The translations under genes and the position numbers were made by a program. Source: Nostoc sp. CMAA1605 (GTDB lineage Bacteria > Cyanobacteriota > Cyanobacteriia > Cyanobacteriales > Nostocaceae). From it: a stretch of 33,261 bases of DNA. Positions 1 through 7,505 of this stretch are shown here, piece by piece. A model generated the notes under the pieces. That model was not told where the DNA came from and searched no databases. It saw only the letters and a list, made by a program, of their open reading frames with translations. The stretch covers positions 1-33,261 of the forward strand of contig NZ_PJIZ01000053.1 of the NCBI RefSeq assembly GCF_021596505.1, given 5' to 3'. How positions within the stretch are numbered: position 1 is the stretch's first letter; each line of letters starts with the position of its first letter.

Positions 1-362
1 GTGAACTGCGGAAATATTTCGTCACACTCTTAGTAGTTGATCAACGACCCTCTGGGATAGATAATGAAGTCATGTCCCAAATTGGCACTCGCATCACCGC
101 CTTACTCAACGATGAAAAAGACATCGACGCTATCTTTACAGGTGTTTCCGGTGCTGGTGGCTTAAGGTCTGTACTAGCCAAGTTAGATTCTAAACAACAA
201 GCCTTAATTTTAGGTCACGCCGTCCCCATGCCTGTAGTAGTCAGAACCCGTCCTTATGATTCCGTCTTCTACGCTGAAATTGGTGATACCGCGTGGGAAG
301 AAAAACCCGACGCAGAAGTATTCGCAGCTGCGGAACTAGCTAAAGCCGATTTAGGGTTTTGA
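1..362 (+). CDS. HerA-like ATP-binding protein (DUF87 type), 3' end only
   Basis: The gene enters from the left edge; the frame is open from base 3 to the TGA at 360-362, so about 119 C-terminal codons are visible. An ATG at 72 lies inside the conserved core and should not be taken as the start: the residues before it (LLVVDQRPSGIDNEV) continue the same domain. The text around VVDQRPSGID and the following SQIGTRI and LGHAVPMPVVVRTR segments match what I know of the C-terminal part of bacterial HerA/DUF87 ATPases, which form hexameric rings and act in DNA translocation or end processing. The Walker A motif would lie outside the window. No partner nuclease (NurA) gene is visible here. The family call comes from recalled motifs, not from a search. 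Confidence 0.75.
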   Translation, partial: ELRKYFVTLLVVDQRPSGIDNEVMSQIGTRITALLNDEKDIDAIFTGVSGAGGLRSVLAKLDSKQQALILGHAVPMPVVVRTRPYDSVFYAEIGDTAWEEKPDAEVFAAAELAKADLGF

Positions 363-363
363 G

Positions 364-394
364 AGTCAATAGTCATTAGTCATTAGTCATTAGT
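364..394. repeat. Heptamer short tandem repeat (AGTCATT type)
   Basis: About four head-to-tail copies of a 7-base unit, AGTCAAT then AGTCATT, directly after the stop codon of the HerA-like gene. Arrays of this type are common between genes in heterocystous cyanobacteria. Confidence 0.85.
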
Positions 395-412
395 TTATCT
401 CCCTACCCCATG

Positions 413-450
413 CCCAATTCCCAATTCCCGATTCCCGATTCCCGATTCCC
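413..450. repeat. Heptamer short tandem repeat (CCCAATT/CCCGATT type)
   Basis: Five to six copies of a 7-base unit, first CCCAATT and then CCCGATT. It differs in sequence from the array at 364-394, so it is not a continuation of it. Confidence 0.85.
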
Positions 451-978
451 TAAACAACCTATTAACTACAATCCCTAAAAGCTAATTCCTAAAATCTCTT
501 GTTCGTATCTTCCCCCCATCATCTTGCCTTTGGGAGTTCGGTTATTTCCCCAGTCACAAGCAACAGCTTACCGGATTTCCGCGTCACTATAGATATAGTT
601 AGCTTGCGTAAGGAAATTCATTTAAAAAAAAACACAGTTTTGTAATATAATATATATCCCTCTCCAGGCTACTTTACTATTTGCCGGATTTGCTCTACTA
701 TAAATTAAGTAGAACTCATACTGACTTCAGATTGAATCGTTGCCGCCCGCAACTAAAGAAAGAATTCTTGAAAAAAACCCAGAATCGTTGGTCAGAGACT
801 CAAAAATAAAGGGAAGGTAGGGGAACATATCTCAAGCACGCGCCTTCTGAAAAATCGAGATCCGCAATTGTTGAAGTTTTGGTAGAAACGGATGTTCTGT
901 GATATCTGATTACTTTTCCCTTTCAGATGTATTTTCTCAAGTATTGATTGTGTTTAGGGAGTAGAGGACAACGCACCA

Positions 979-1962
979 ATGCCTACTGTTAACACCCACA
1001 ACGAAGACCTGAACGCCAAATTCACGGCTGATATGGTGCGAACCTATCTGCGAGAAATTGGCAGAGTTCCCTTGCTTACCCGTGAGCAGGAGATTGTTTA
1101 CGGGAAGCAGGTGCAACAAATGATGTCACTTCTAGATGCTAAAGATGCTTTAGCGAAGAAGTTAGAGCGCGAACCCAGTTTACCAGAGTGGGCAGATCAT
1201 GTCCGCAAGTCGGAAACCGACGTTAAACAGACGGTAGCTCAAGGTAAGCGCGCCAAGCAAAAGATGATTGAAGCGAACTTACGCTTAGTAGTAGCGATCG
1301 CCAAAAAATACCAAAAACGCAATATGGAGTTTTTGGATCTAATCCAAGAGGGAACTTTAGGATTAGAAAGAGGCGTAGAGAAATTTGACCCTATGCGGGG
1401 TTATAAATTCTCCACCTACGCTTACTGGTGGATTCGCCAAGCAATTACCCGTGCGATCGCTCAACAAGGGCGCACCATTCGCCTACCTATCCATATTACC
1501 GAGAAACTGAACAAAATTAAAAAAGTCCAACGCGAACTAGCTCAGACTTTAGGGCGATCGCCTTCTCCAGCCGAAATCGCCAAAGAACTAGAACTAGAAC
1601 CTGCTCAGATTCGTGAGTATCTGAACATGGCGCGTCAACCAGTTTCTTTGGATGTGCGTGTAGGTGACAACCAAGATACAGAACTCCAAGAAATGCTCGA
1701 AGATGAAGGCCCATCTCCAGAGTATTACACCACTCAAGAGTTTCTACGCCAAGACTTAAACACCTTGTTAGCGGAACTCACACCCCAACAAAGAGAAGTG
1801 TTAGCACTCCGCTTTGGTTTAGAGGATGGAAACGAAATGTCTCTAGCAAAAGTCGGTGAACGCTTAAACCTTAGCCGTGAACGCGTCCGCCAACTAGAAC
1901 ACCAAGCCTTAGCTCATCTCCGTCGCCGTCGAGCTAATGTCAAAGAGTACGTTGCTAGCTAG
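979..1962 (+). CDS. Group 2 sigma-70 family RNA polymerase sigma factor (SigB/SigD-like)
   Basis: This 327-residue protein directs RNA polymerase core to alternative promoters. Region 1.2 is near residues 18-40 (RTYLREIGRVPLL). Region 2 is near 96-165, with the core-binding and -10 recognition segment (FSTYAYWWIRQAITRAI). Region 3 is near 175-250, and region 4, with the -35 helix-turn-helix (LSRERVRQLEHQAL), is near 262-318. The long N-terminal extension of the primary SigA is absent, and regions 2 and 4 are nearly canonical, as in cyanobacterial group 2 factors that respond to stress, carbon or nitrogen status. I cannot separate SigB from SigD by eye, so no symbol is given. The ATG follows AGAGGA by ten bases. 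A strong hairpin terminator follows at 2005. It appears to be transcribed alone. Confidence 0.93.
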   Translation: MPTVNTHNEDLNAKFTADMVRTYLREIGRVPLLTREQEIVYGKQVQQMMSLLDAKDALAKKLEREPSLPEWADHVRKSETDVKQTVAQGKRAKQKMIEANLRLVVAIAKKYQKRNMEFLDLIQEGTLGLERGVEKFDPMRGYKFSTYAYWWIRQAITRAIAQQGRTIRLPIHITEKLNKIKKVQRELAQTLGRSPSPAEIAKELELEPAQIREYLNMARQPVSLDVRVGDNQDTELQEMLEDEGPSPEYYTTQEFLRQDLNTLLAELTPQQREVLALRFGLEDGNEMSLAKVGERLNLSRERVRQLEHQALAHLRRRRANVKEYVAS

Positions 1963-1969
1963 TTACATA

Positions 1970-1988
1970 GATGTAGCCGTACTACATC
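1970..1988 (+). other. Small inverted repeat after the sigma factor gene
   Basis: GATGTAG (1970-1976) and CTACATC (1982-1988) are perfect complements with a 5-base loop, 7 bases after the stop codon. There is no T-run, so it is probably an accessory 3' structure in front of the terminator at 2005. Confidence 0.4.
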
Positions 1989-2004
1989 TCCCTAATTATG
2001 ATGC

Positions 2005-2032
2005 GCCTCCTGAACCCAGGGGGCAATTTTTT
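2005..2032 (+). terminator. Rho-independent terminator of the sigma factor gene
   Basis: The stem arms are GCCTCCTG (2005-2012) and CAGGGGGC (2017-2024), pairing over eight positions with one G-T wobble, with a 4-base loop AACC. AATTTTTT follows at 2025-2032. This is the clearest intrinsic terminator in the window. Confidence 0.8.
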
Positions 2033-2036
2033 GGTT

Positions 2037-2106
2037 AATAGTCAATAGTCAATAGTCAATAGTCAATAGTCAATAGTCAATAGTCAATAGTCAATAGTCA
2101 TTAGTC
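2037..2106. repeat. Heptamer short tandem repeat, nine AATAGTC copies plus one variant
   Basis: Nine perfect copies of AATAGTC at 2037-2099, followed by ATTAGTC. It begins four bases after the T-run of the terminator. A perfect array this long is likely to vary in copy number between strains. Confidence 0.95.
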
Positions 2107-2162
2107 ACTACTCATCACTCAGAACTCAGCACTCATCACTCATCACTTAGCACTCAGCACTC
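2107..2162. repeat. Degenerate heptamer array (ACTCATC/ACTCAGC type)
   Basis: Imperfect tandem copies of ACTCATC, ACTCAGC and ACTTAGC fill the space between the AATAGTC array and the MITE-like element. The same word family recurs at about 2299-2335 and 5230-5262, each time beside the 40-bp dispersed repeat. Confidence 0.75.
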
Positions 2163-2265
2163 ATACCAATTCACAATTCGCAATTCGCAATTCGCAATTG
2201 ATAAATCCTGACTTGACAAGGTTTTCTGGGTTTGGATCTGTATCAGAATTTTAGTGAATTGGTAT
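2163..2265. mobile_element. MITE-like element with 12-bp perfect terminal inverted repeats
   Basis: ATACCAATTCAC at 2163-2174 is the exact reverse complement of GTGAATTGGTAT at 2254-2265, giving a 103-base non-coding element. Inside, near 2171-2199, is a short AATTCGC tandem array, which may have expanded within the element. No target-site duplication is obvious because both flanks are low-complexity repeats. No transposase that would mobilise it is present in the window. The MITE class is inferred from structure alone. Confidence 0.5.
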
Positions 2266-2305
2266 CAGCACGGGCTCAACGCCCCGCTTCCGCTAACAGC
2301 ACTCA
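2266..2305. repeat. 40-bp dispersed repeat, copy 1
   Basis: Starts directly after the MITE-like element and contains CGCCCCGCTTCCGCTAACAG. A second copy is at 5207-5246 and differs at one base (GGCTCAAC here, GGCTAAAC there). Both copies run into ACTCATC/ACTCAGC heptamer words. Confidence 0.85.
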
Positions 2306-2705
2306 TCACTCATCACTCATCACTCATTACTCAGCAATTTTCCGAAATGGGATGAGTGAGTGTTGTAGATATCTATGTACTTAACAAGATGAGAGTTTAT
2401 TGAGGTGAAAAAGTCTACTTTCGGGAACTGCTAACCATCACAGAGATCAATCAAAAACTCTGAGGGTATGGAAGTCTGCGTTCGCATCCTCCAATCGGGT
2501 GAATCTTATGGGTGAAGCGTCAGGTTATTTAGCAGTGATAATGTGGGACTATCATCGAAAATCCACTAAAAACTCATTTTTTCAAAAGTCTACTATTGAC
2601 AGACATTTTAATCAAACTTTTGACCGAAACTTAAACGCACAAGACTTAGGTATGGTTTAAGTGAGTCGCTGAGGAAGTCGTGAAATTCGTAACAGGAGGA
2701 GTCGG
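2306..2705. other. Leader and intergenic region before the secreted protein gene
   Basis: The first 30 bases continue the ACTCATC heptamers. The rest has no gene that I can support. A TTGACA hexamer is at about 2596-2601, but I see no convincing -10 partner. A small hairpin TGCG-TT-CGCA sits at 2477-2486 inside a moderately GC-rich stretch. AGGAGG at 2694-2699 is a strong ribosome binding site for the GTG start at 2706. Confidence 0.4.
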
Positions 2706-3371
2706 GTGCTTAACAATATTTCTAACATCTTTTCTTTGCGCCAATTGACAATCCCCGCCGTTGGCTTAGTTTTTACCCTGGGTGTAGTAGGTAATCCTTC
2801 ACCTTACTCTACGGATGCGATCGCTGCTACTACCCCCACACAGACGCAACAAACACAAGATAGTTCCCGAACTCCTGTTTCACTGCCATCAACACAAACC
2901 AGTGAAAATCTTCAGTCACAAAAATCTACACAATTTAACTCAGTCAATTTAGCAAATAATCTTAATACTCAAAAAGCTGCCAAAGAATCAGGAATCAACC
3001 AAAAAGTTAATATTCCTGTGGAAGATGGCATTTATTTGTATGGTCAATCACCACAACCCAACCAGATAGGCCAGGGTTACGTTGTCTTTCAAAAACGACA
3101 AGGTAAATTAGTTGGTGCATTGTATATGCCCAGGTCTGAGTTTAGCTGTTTTCAAGGCACAATGAACAAATCTGGAGAGTTGGCAATGACTGTCACCACC
3201 ACACCAGATGTAGGTATTGCGCCAGATGTAGCTACAACAAGCAGAATACCTACATTTTCTGGTGATGAACCAATGACCTATGCTTATTCCGTAGCACTGC
3301 AAGACTATCATCAAATTAACGCCATTGGTGCTGACGATCGCCGTATTCTCCAAATGTGTACTCAAAGATAG
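2706..3371 (+). CDS. Secreted or periplasmic protein of unknown function
   Basis: This 221-residue protein starts with GTG at 2706, six bases after a perfect AGGAGG, which decides the start. Residues 13-28 form a hydrophobic signal segment, with a likely cleavage after AIA at residue 40. Residues 41-95 are a low-complexity Thr/Gln/Ser linker. The folded part (about 100-221) begins at PVEDGIYLYGQSPQPNQIGQGYVVF and contains two cysteines (C148 and C218) that could form a disulfide. I recognise it only as a type of conserved cyanobacterial exported protein and cannot give a function. It stands alone, with repeat-rich spacers on both sides. Confidence 0.7.
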   Translation: MLNNISNIFSLRQLTIPAVGLVFTLGVVGNPSPYSTDAIAATTPTQTQQTQDSSRTPVSLPSTQTSENLQSQKSTQFNSVNLANNLNTQKAAKESGINQKVNIPVEDGIYLYGQSPQPNQIGQGYVVFQKRQGKLVGALYMPRSEFSCFQGTMNKSGELAMTVTTTPDVGIAPDVATTSRIPTFSGDEPMTYAYSVALQDYHQINAIGADDRRILQMCTQR

Positions 3372-3373
3372 GG

Positions 3374-3408
3374 GTTGGGGATTGGGGACTGGGGACTGGG
3401 GACTGGGA
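3374..3408. repeat. GGGGACT short tandem repeat
   Basis: About four to five copies of a 7-base unit (GGGGATT, then GGGGACT), directly after the stop codon at 3371. Confidence 0.85.
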
Positions 3409-3608
3409 AGAAGGAGGAAAGGCGGTAGGTACTTTTATGCAAAGACAAAACATGAGACTTTGTTTCAAAGCCTCTACCTCAATGCAGATGACATTTAGAG
3501 AGGGGTAAAAACCTCGACTAAAACAAGCAAAATCAGGTGTATAAATTTTTCTGTTTTCGCACCAAACCACCTGGAAGAATCAACAGTCGCAGGGAAGAAA
3601 AGTATTAC

Positions 3609-3647
3609 CCAATCCCCAATCCCCAATCCCCAATCCCCAGTCCCCAA
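3609..3647. repeat. CCCCAAT short tandem repeat
   Basis: Five to six copies of CCCCAAT ending in CCCCAGT. The array abuts the stop codon of the minus-strand adenosyltransferase gene at 3648. It is close to the reverse complement of the array at 3374-3408, so the two could pair in RNA across about 200 bases. Confidence 0.85.
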
Positions 3648-4325
3648 CTAAAACTCTATCCCTGGTTGCGCCTTAACGTTTTGGTCACGGAAAGGATGTT
3701 TAACCAGGGTCATTTCTGTTACTAGGTCGGCGCGGTCAATGATAGCGGTTGGCGCACCTCTACCGGTAAGGATGACGTGTTTGCTGGATGGTTTTTGTGC
3801 AAGACCGGCTAACACATCATCGACTTGTAAGTATCCCATTTTCAGGGCGATATTGATTTCATCTAACAGGACTAGCTGAAAATCGGGGTTGCGGATAAAT
3901 TCTAGGGACTTTTCCCAGGCTGCATTAGCTTTTTCGATATCGCGATCGCGGTCTTGGGTTTCCCAGGTAAAGCCTTCACCCATTGCGTGAAATTCGATTT
4001 GGTCACGCCAGAGACTGAACACCTTTTTTTCTGAAGGTTCCCACGAACCTTTGATGTATTGGACGATCGCTACCTTGTAACCGTGACCGAGCGATCGTAA
4101 CACCATTCCTAGTGCGGCGGTTGTTTTCCCTTTACCGTTACCAGTATTGACAATAATTAACCCTTTTTCTGGCACAGCTGAAGCTATGCGTCGTTCTTGT
4201 ACTTCTTTACGACGCTGCATTTTTTGCTGATACTGTTCATTAGTCAGATTAGCTGACATTATTTCATCAATTAAACGTTCAATTTCCTTATCTGATTCTA
4301 ATGCTTCTTGTGTATCGCTTATCAT
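3648..4325 (-). CDS. cobO: Cob(I)yrinic acid a,c-diamide adenosyltransferase (CobO/BtuR type)
   Basis: Transfers the 5'-deoxyadenosyl group of ATP to the cobalt of Co(I) corrinoids in adenosylcobalamin synthesis or salvage; cytoplasmic. The unusual P-loop GNGKGKTT is at residues 62-69, preceded by GLIIVNT. The downstream VQYIKGSWEPSEKK, LLDEINIALKMGYL and VILTGRGAP segments are family signatures. The frame is open further upstream to a TTG at 4361, but the ATG at 4325 is preferred: it gives 225 residues, starts at MISDTQEALES, and is preceded by GGTGA at suitable spacing. The gene stands alone, with no other cobalamin gene in the window. Confidence in the family is high; the choice of start is less certain. 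Confidence 0.93.
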   Translation of the reverse strand: MISDTQEALESDKEIERLIDEIMSANLTNEQYQQKMQRRKEVQERRIASAVPEKGLIIVNTGNGKGKTTAALGMVLRSLGHGYKVAIVQYIKGSWEPSEKKVFSLWRDQIEFHAMGEGFTWETQDRDRDIEKANAAWEKSLEFIRNPDFQLVLLDEINIALKMGYLQVDDVLAGLAQKPSSKHVILTGRGAPTAIIDRADLVTEMTLVKHPFRDQNVKAQPGIEF

Positions 4326-4782
4326 CAAAATCACCAAGAATACAGAAAATAAATGTGACAATTAACCAAACCAAGAGCAACTTATGTTTGGGTGAATGAG
4401 TATCTGAGGCGAATTTGGCAGAGAATCAAGAAAAAATTAGAGGAAATACTGCTATTGTTACTAAACCTTCTCTCGTAGGAGATGTTGCGGACAGGATTTA
4501 GTAGTTCACTGTATAAGAATCTCTTTAATGTACTTCTAGCACGCAATTTTGCAAATAGTCTTGAAGATTAAGTATTTCTCACAACATTACGCTAGAAAAT
4601 ATTGATTAATTATCTATAGCGTTTCCTAGTCTGCTGAGGTACAAATTTATCCGCGTACCCTGCGGGAAGCAAGCTATATCTGTGTTCATCTGCGTTTAAT
4701 TATTGTCCTTTGTACGTTACTAGGGTAAGAAAGGCTATACTTATTTTTTTACCATTATTTTCTAACCTAAATCGCTAATTAT
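4326..4782. other. Intergenic region, no gene seen
   Basis: AT-rich sequence between the adenosyltransferase start and the DUF6508-like remnant. A GC-rich palindromic word (CCGC-GTACCCT-GCGG, 4651-4665, followed by GAAGCAAGCT) resembles small dispersed palindromes scattered through Nostoc genomes. Nothing else could be supported. Confidence 0.4.
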
Positions 4783-5082
4783 ATGACATCCAAGTTGCAC
4801 CTCCAACTTTAGATTCCTATAATTATTCTAGAGAAATTTAATAACTTCATCACAACCCTTTATACAGAAGATTTTGTCATATCTTTTGATTGGATAAAAT
4901 GGCGAGATGAAGCTGAACGTTTAAATGTTGCCGATATTTATACAATACAGAAATTATTGACTAGCCACGTTCATCAAGAACGTTTTTGTAGTGGACATCT
5001 GGCAGATATGCTAGATCATAATCATTTCGTGACAATGTTGCACAGACTACAAGTAATTCGCCTATATGTAACTTCAGATTAA
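4783..5082 (+). pseudogene. Small DUF6508-like gene interrupted by an in-frame TAG
   Basis: An ATG at 4783 starts MTSKLHLQL and meets TAG at 4810-4812. The same frame then stays open for 89 codons to TAA at 5080-5082. The continuation includes FVISFDWIKWRDEAERLNV, IYTIQKLLTSHVHQERFCSG and HLADMLDHNHFVTMLHRLQ. The RFCSGHLADMLDHNH segment followed by a short leucine-rich helix is what I associate with DUF6508, a family of small proteins of unknown function. Between the TAG and residue 58 there is no ATG, GTG or TTG, so the downstream part has no start of its own. It is probably a recent pseudogene with one nonsense change, or a sequencing error. The family name is from memory. Confidence 0.55.
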
Positions 5083-5206
5083 TTAATCAGTAGTTAAATC
5101 GGATTTTTATGTATGTCAAATAGAGTAGATAATTCATACTAATTTTCTATGAAACTGCAACAAATAAATGATGTAGAGAATTTGTACATAACGTCTCTAC
5201 ATCACT

Positions 5207-5246
5207 CAGCACGGGCTAAACGCCCCGCTTCCGCTAACAGCACTCA
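5207..5246. repeat. 40-bp dispersed repeat, copy 2
   Basis: Matches 2266-2305 at 39 of 40 bases. It lies 18 bases beyond the 3' end of the minus-strand carotenoid oxygenase gene and runs into ACTCAGC heptamers (about 5240-5262). Confidence 0.85.
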
Positions 5247-5263
5247 GCACTCAGCACTCACCA

Positions 5264-6676
5264 CTACTGACTTTTCCAAGTTCCGTGGAAACTGTGGGGG
5301 ATGACGCTGGGTAATTCTAATTTGCAAATGGGTTCTTGGTCTAGGCGATCGCAATCATAGATCCAAACTTCGCTACGATGGGAATTGCCGTCATATACCA
5401 CCGTTAACACCCAATCTTCTACGGGAATGGGTTCAGAAGGATAAAAGTTTTCCCCTGGGTTAGCTTCGGTGAGGGTTTGGGTCTTGTGGTCGAAGCGAGC
5501 GATCGCGTTTAATATTTCTTGGCTGATGTCTGTACCTGGGCGAGTTATGGACATATAGGTGTAACGCGAAGCTTGTCCGACATTGGCTTTGGGAACAAGG
5601 GGGAATTCACAAGTCCGGTCTAATAATGTTTCAATGGCGGTGACTTTACCTGTTTGGGGTTGCAATTGCACTCGCGTTAATGTCGTCTCAGCTAGAGTAT
5701 GAGTTTCACCTGCGGCGATTTCTTTAAGATATTGGTTAGTTTGAAAGTCTTGATAACGGGCAAAATCTATAATTACCGTACCACTGGGATCAACATAACC
5801 GTTGGCAAAGTGCCACTGATACCAAGGTTCTGTTTTAGCACGACTGACTAAAGTTAATGTCTCACGGTCAAATACTAAAATTTCTGTTCCTAATTCTGGT
5901 TGCCATTTCATCGAGTCGCTGTAAGTCCCGACACCAAACAGCACAGGAATCACATTAATTCTGACTGGTGGGGCAAAAAAGATGAGATATTGACCAGCTA
6001 ACACAAAATCATGAATTGCTGGGAAACCTTCTAAAGTAAACTTAGTCTTTTGCAGAATCTTGCCAGTATAGTCACTTTTATAGATATTCAAAACAGCATT
6101 GACGCTGGGAGTAATACCAAAGTTGAAAATTTCCCCTGTGTGGGGGTCAACTTTGGGATGGGCAGAATAGGCTAAACCGTTATCTAGCCCACCTAAATTA
6201 TCTAGTCCGTGAGTTTCTAGGGTTTCGAGGTCAAGGGCGTAGGGGTGATTACCTTCCCACAGTGCCAGGAGTTTATCCGGTAATGCTAACACTGATGTAT
6301 TAGCAGCGTGTTTCACCGGTCGTAGCCACTGATTCCAAATCGCGCCAGGTGCAGTCATCCCATAATTACCGTATAAAAACTTCCCGGCTGTGGTTTCAGC
6401 TTGATAACCAGTAGTCTGTACGTAGCGATAAACCGCACTAGCCCCTGCATCAGTGAACTTGACAGCCAAAATTGCCCCGTCCCCATCAAACCAATGCCCT
6501 ACACGCACACCACCCCGTTCTAGCCTGGCTGCACCATTGCGGTAGAGTGTACCACGCAGGCGATCGGGAATACTGCCGGAGATAATTGGCAACTGGGTAG
6601 GCGGAAATTCCTGTGCCGGTTCAATGACTGCCTTTGCCCAGGCTTTTTTTGTTGACTTTTTATCTAATATCTGCAT
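5264..6676 (-). CDS. Carotenoid oxygenase (retinal pigment epithelial protein family)
   Basis: A 470-residue non-haem iron dioxygenase that cleaves a carotenoid or apocarotenoid double bond. The four iron-binding histidines of the seven-bladed propeller can be placed: H173 (YSAHPKVDP), H222 (PAIHDFVL), H289 (QWHFANGY) and H464 (HSFHGTW). The N-terminal GSIPDRLRGTLYRNGAARLERGG and HWFDGDGAILAVKF are classic for the family, and the length is normal. It resembles cyanobacterial apocarotenal oxygenases in layout, but the substrate and cleavage site (for example 15,15' or 9,10) cannot be read from sequence. There is no signal peptide. The gene stands alone; a 9-bp perfect inverted repeat lies four bases upstream of the ATG, a candidate operator or translation-blocking hairpin. 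Confidence 0.93.
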   Translation of the reverse strand: MQILDKKSTKKAWAKAVIEPAQEFPPTQLPIISGSIPDRLRGTLYRNGAARLERGGVRVGHWFDGDGAILAVKFTDAGASAVYRYVQTTGYQAETTAGKFLYGNYGMTAPGAIWNQWLRPVKHAANTSVLALPDKLLALWEGNHPYALDLETLETHGLDNLGGLDNGLAYSAHPKVDPHTGEIFNFGITPSVNAVLNIYKSDYTGKILQKTKFTLEGFPAIHDFVLAGQYLIFFAPPVRINVIPVLFGVGTYSDSMKWQPELGTEILVFDRETLTLVSRAKTEPWYQWHFANGYVDPSGTVIIDFARYQDFQTNQYLKEIAAGETHTLAETTLTRVQLQPQTGKVTAIETLLDRTCEFPLVPKANVGQASRYTYMSITRPGTDISQEILNAIARFDHKTQTLTEANPGENFYPSEPIPVEDWVLTVVYDGNSHRSEVWIYDCDRLDQEPICKLELPSVIPHSFHGTWKSQ

Positions 6677-6680
6677 ATCA

Positions 6681-6708
6681 AGTTACCAGTTTATCTTCCC
6701 TGGTAACT
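6681..6708 (-). promoter_or_regulatory. Perfect inverted repeat in the carotenoid oxygenase leader
   Basis: AGTTACCAG (6681-6689) and CTGGTAACT (6700-6708) are exact complements with a 10-base loop. The structure ends four bases before the ATG at 6676. On the transcribed strand the loop contains GGAAG, the only purine-rich ribosome-binding-site-like word nearby. It could be an operator for a dimeric regulator or an RNA hairpin controlling initiation. Confidence 0.45.
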
Positions 6709-7505
6709 TATATTAGTAGAGATTCTGGTGGTGCCGTAGAATTGCGACTTGTGTAGTCTCGACGCAAGGCTAAAAGTCGTGCAATTGCTATTGAAGATTA
6801 TCAAGAGAACTCGGATTAATTATGTTTTTTTTATGAAGAATTCGTGTCTCAGGGTACAAAAAACTGTAAATTACTGAGATGATTTTACATACAAACTTAT
6901 TAGTTCCCTATTCTGAGTTTTTATATTTAATTGACTCGCTATGATTCACTCCTTTTCCATGTGTGGAGCGTTTCGATGCCCTTAGCTTACGAGATATTGC
7001 GAACTTTAAAGTTATTGTTACAAGAGCATGATTTAAGCATTGTAGTTGCTAATTCTAGTGCTGCTTGTAATGGAGATAATTATCAAATATTAGTCCTATC
7101 CTCACTGCTGACTGTAAGGATGGTGTAATCTATACAGCAAATAATATTGTAATCACCACACCTATAAATGTTAAAGACTGTTATCTACTGCCGTGTCTTG
7201 TGATGGGTATAAGGTAAAAAATGGCCTTGATCAAGAAAGCCTGTTTTTTATTTCATGATCTCAATGAATACAATGAGTAGCTGGAAAATTTAACCCCAAT
7301 ACACTCACAAAAACAAGGTACATATTTTAATGCTTAACGCGCTTAATACGCGTCATTTTGCAATGTCTATATATCTTGTCTAGATCGCATGATCAACTAG
7401 CAAATTAGCACTGCCAGTAATTAATCAGATGTAAATGCTGGTTACAGTCTTAGCGTGAGATTTGGAAAACATCTTTGAAGTGAATGAATAAGTAGGAATA
7501 AAGTT
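6709..7505. other. Divergent intergenic region between carotenoid oxygenase and surface protein genes
   Basis: About 800 AT-rich bases that must hold the promoters of both flanking genes. A 65-codon frame from a TTG at 6931 to 7128 encodes nothing I recognise and has no good ribosome binding site, so I do not call it a gene. Small palindromes are present (TTGATCAA near 7228, ACGCG/CGCGT at 7337-7353) without clear meaning. AGGAA at 7494-7498 is the ribosome binding site of the gene at 7506. Confidence 0.4.

Larger units (their letters stand above)
363..978. other. Intergenic region upstream of the sigma factor gene
   Basis: These 616 bases hold no credible gene. The first 90 bases carry two heptamer repeat arrays, listed separately. 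The rest is AT-rich and probably contains the sigma factor promoter and a long leader. A TATAAT hexamer is at 646-651, but no good -35 hexamer lies at the usual distance, so I do not assign a promoter. AGAGGA at 963-968, ten bases before the ATG at 979, is the probable ribosome binding site of the next gene. Confidence 0.5.

Noticed and set aside
2037..2335. Regularly spaced repeats resembling a CRISPR array
   Set aside because: Units are contiguous 7-mers without unique spacers, and no cas genes are nearby; these are short tandem repeats.
3537..3725. 62-codon plus-strand frame
   Set aside because: Much of it translates the CCCCAAT heptamer array (NPQSPIPSPQ), then antisense of the adenosyltransferase 3' end.
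6931..7128. 65-codon plus-strand frame from TTG
   Set aside because: No ribosome binding site, no recognised similarity, isolated in an AT-rich spacer; chance frame is the simpler reading.
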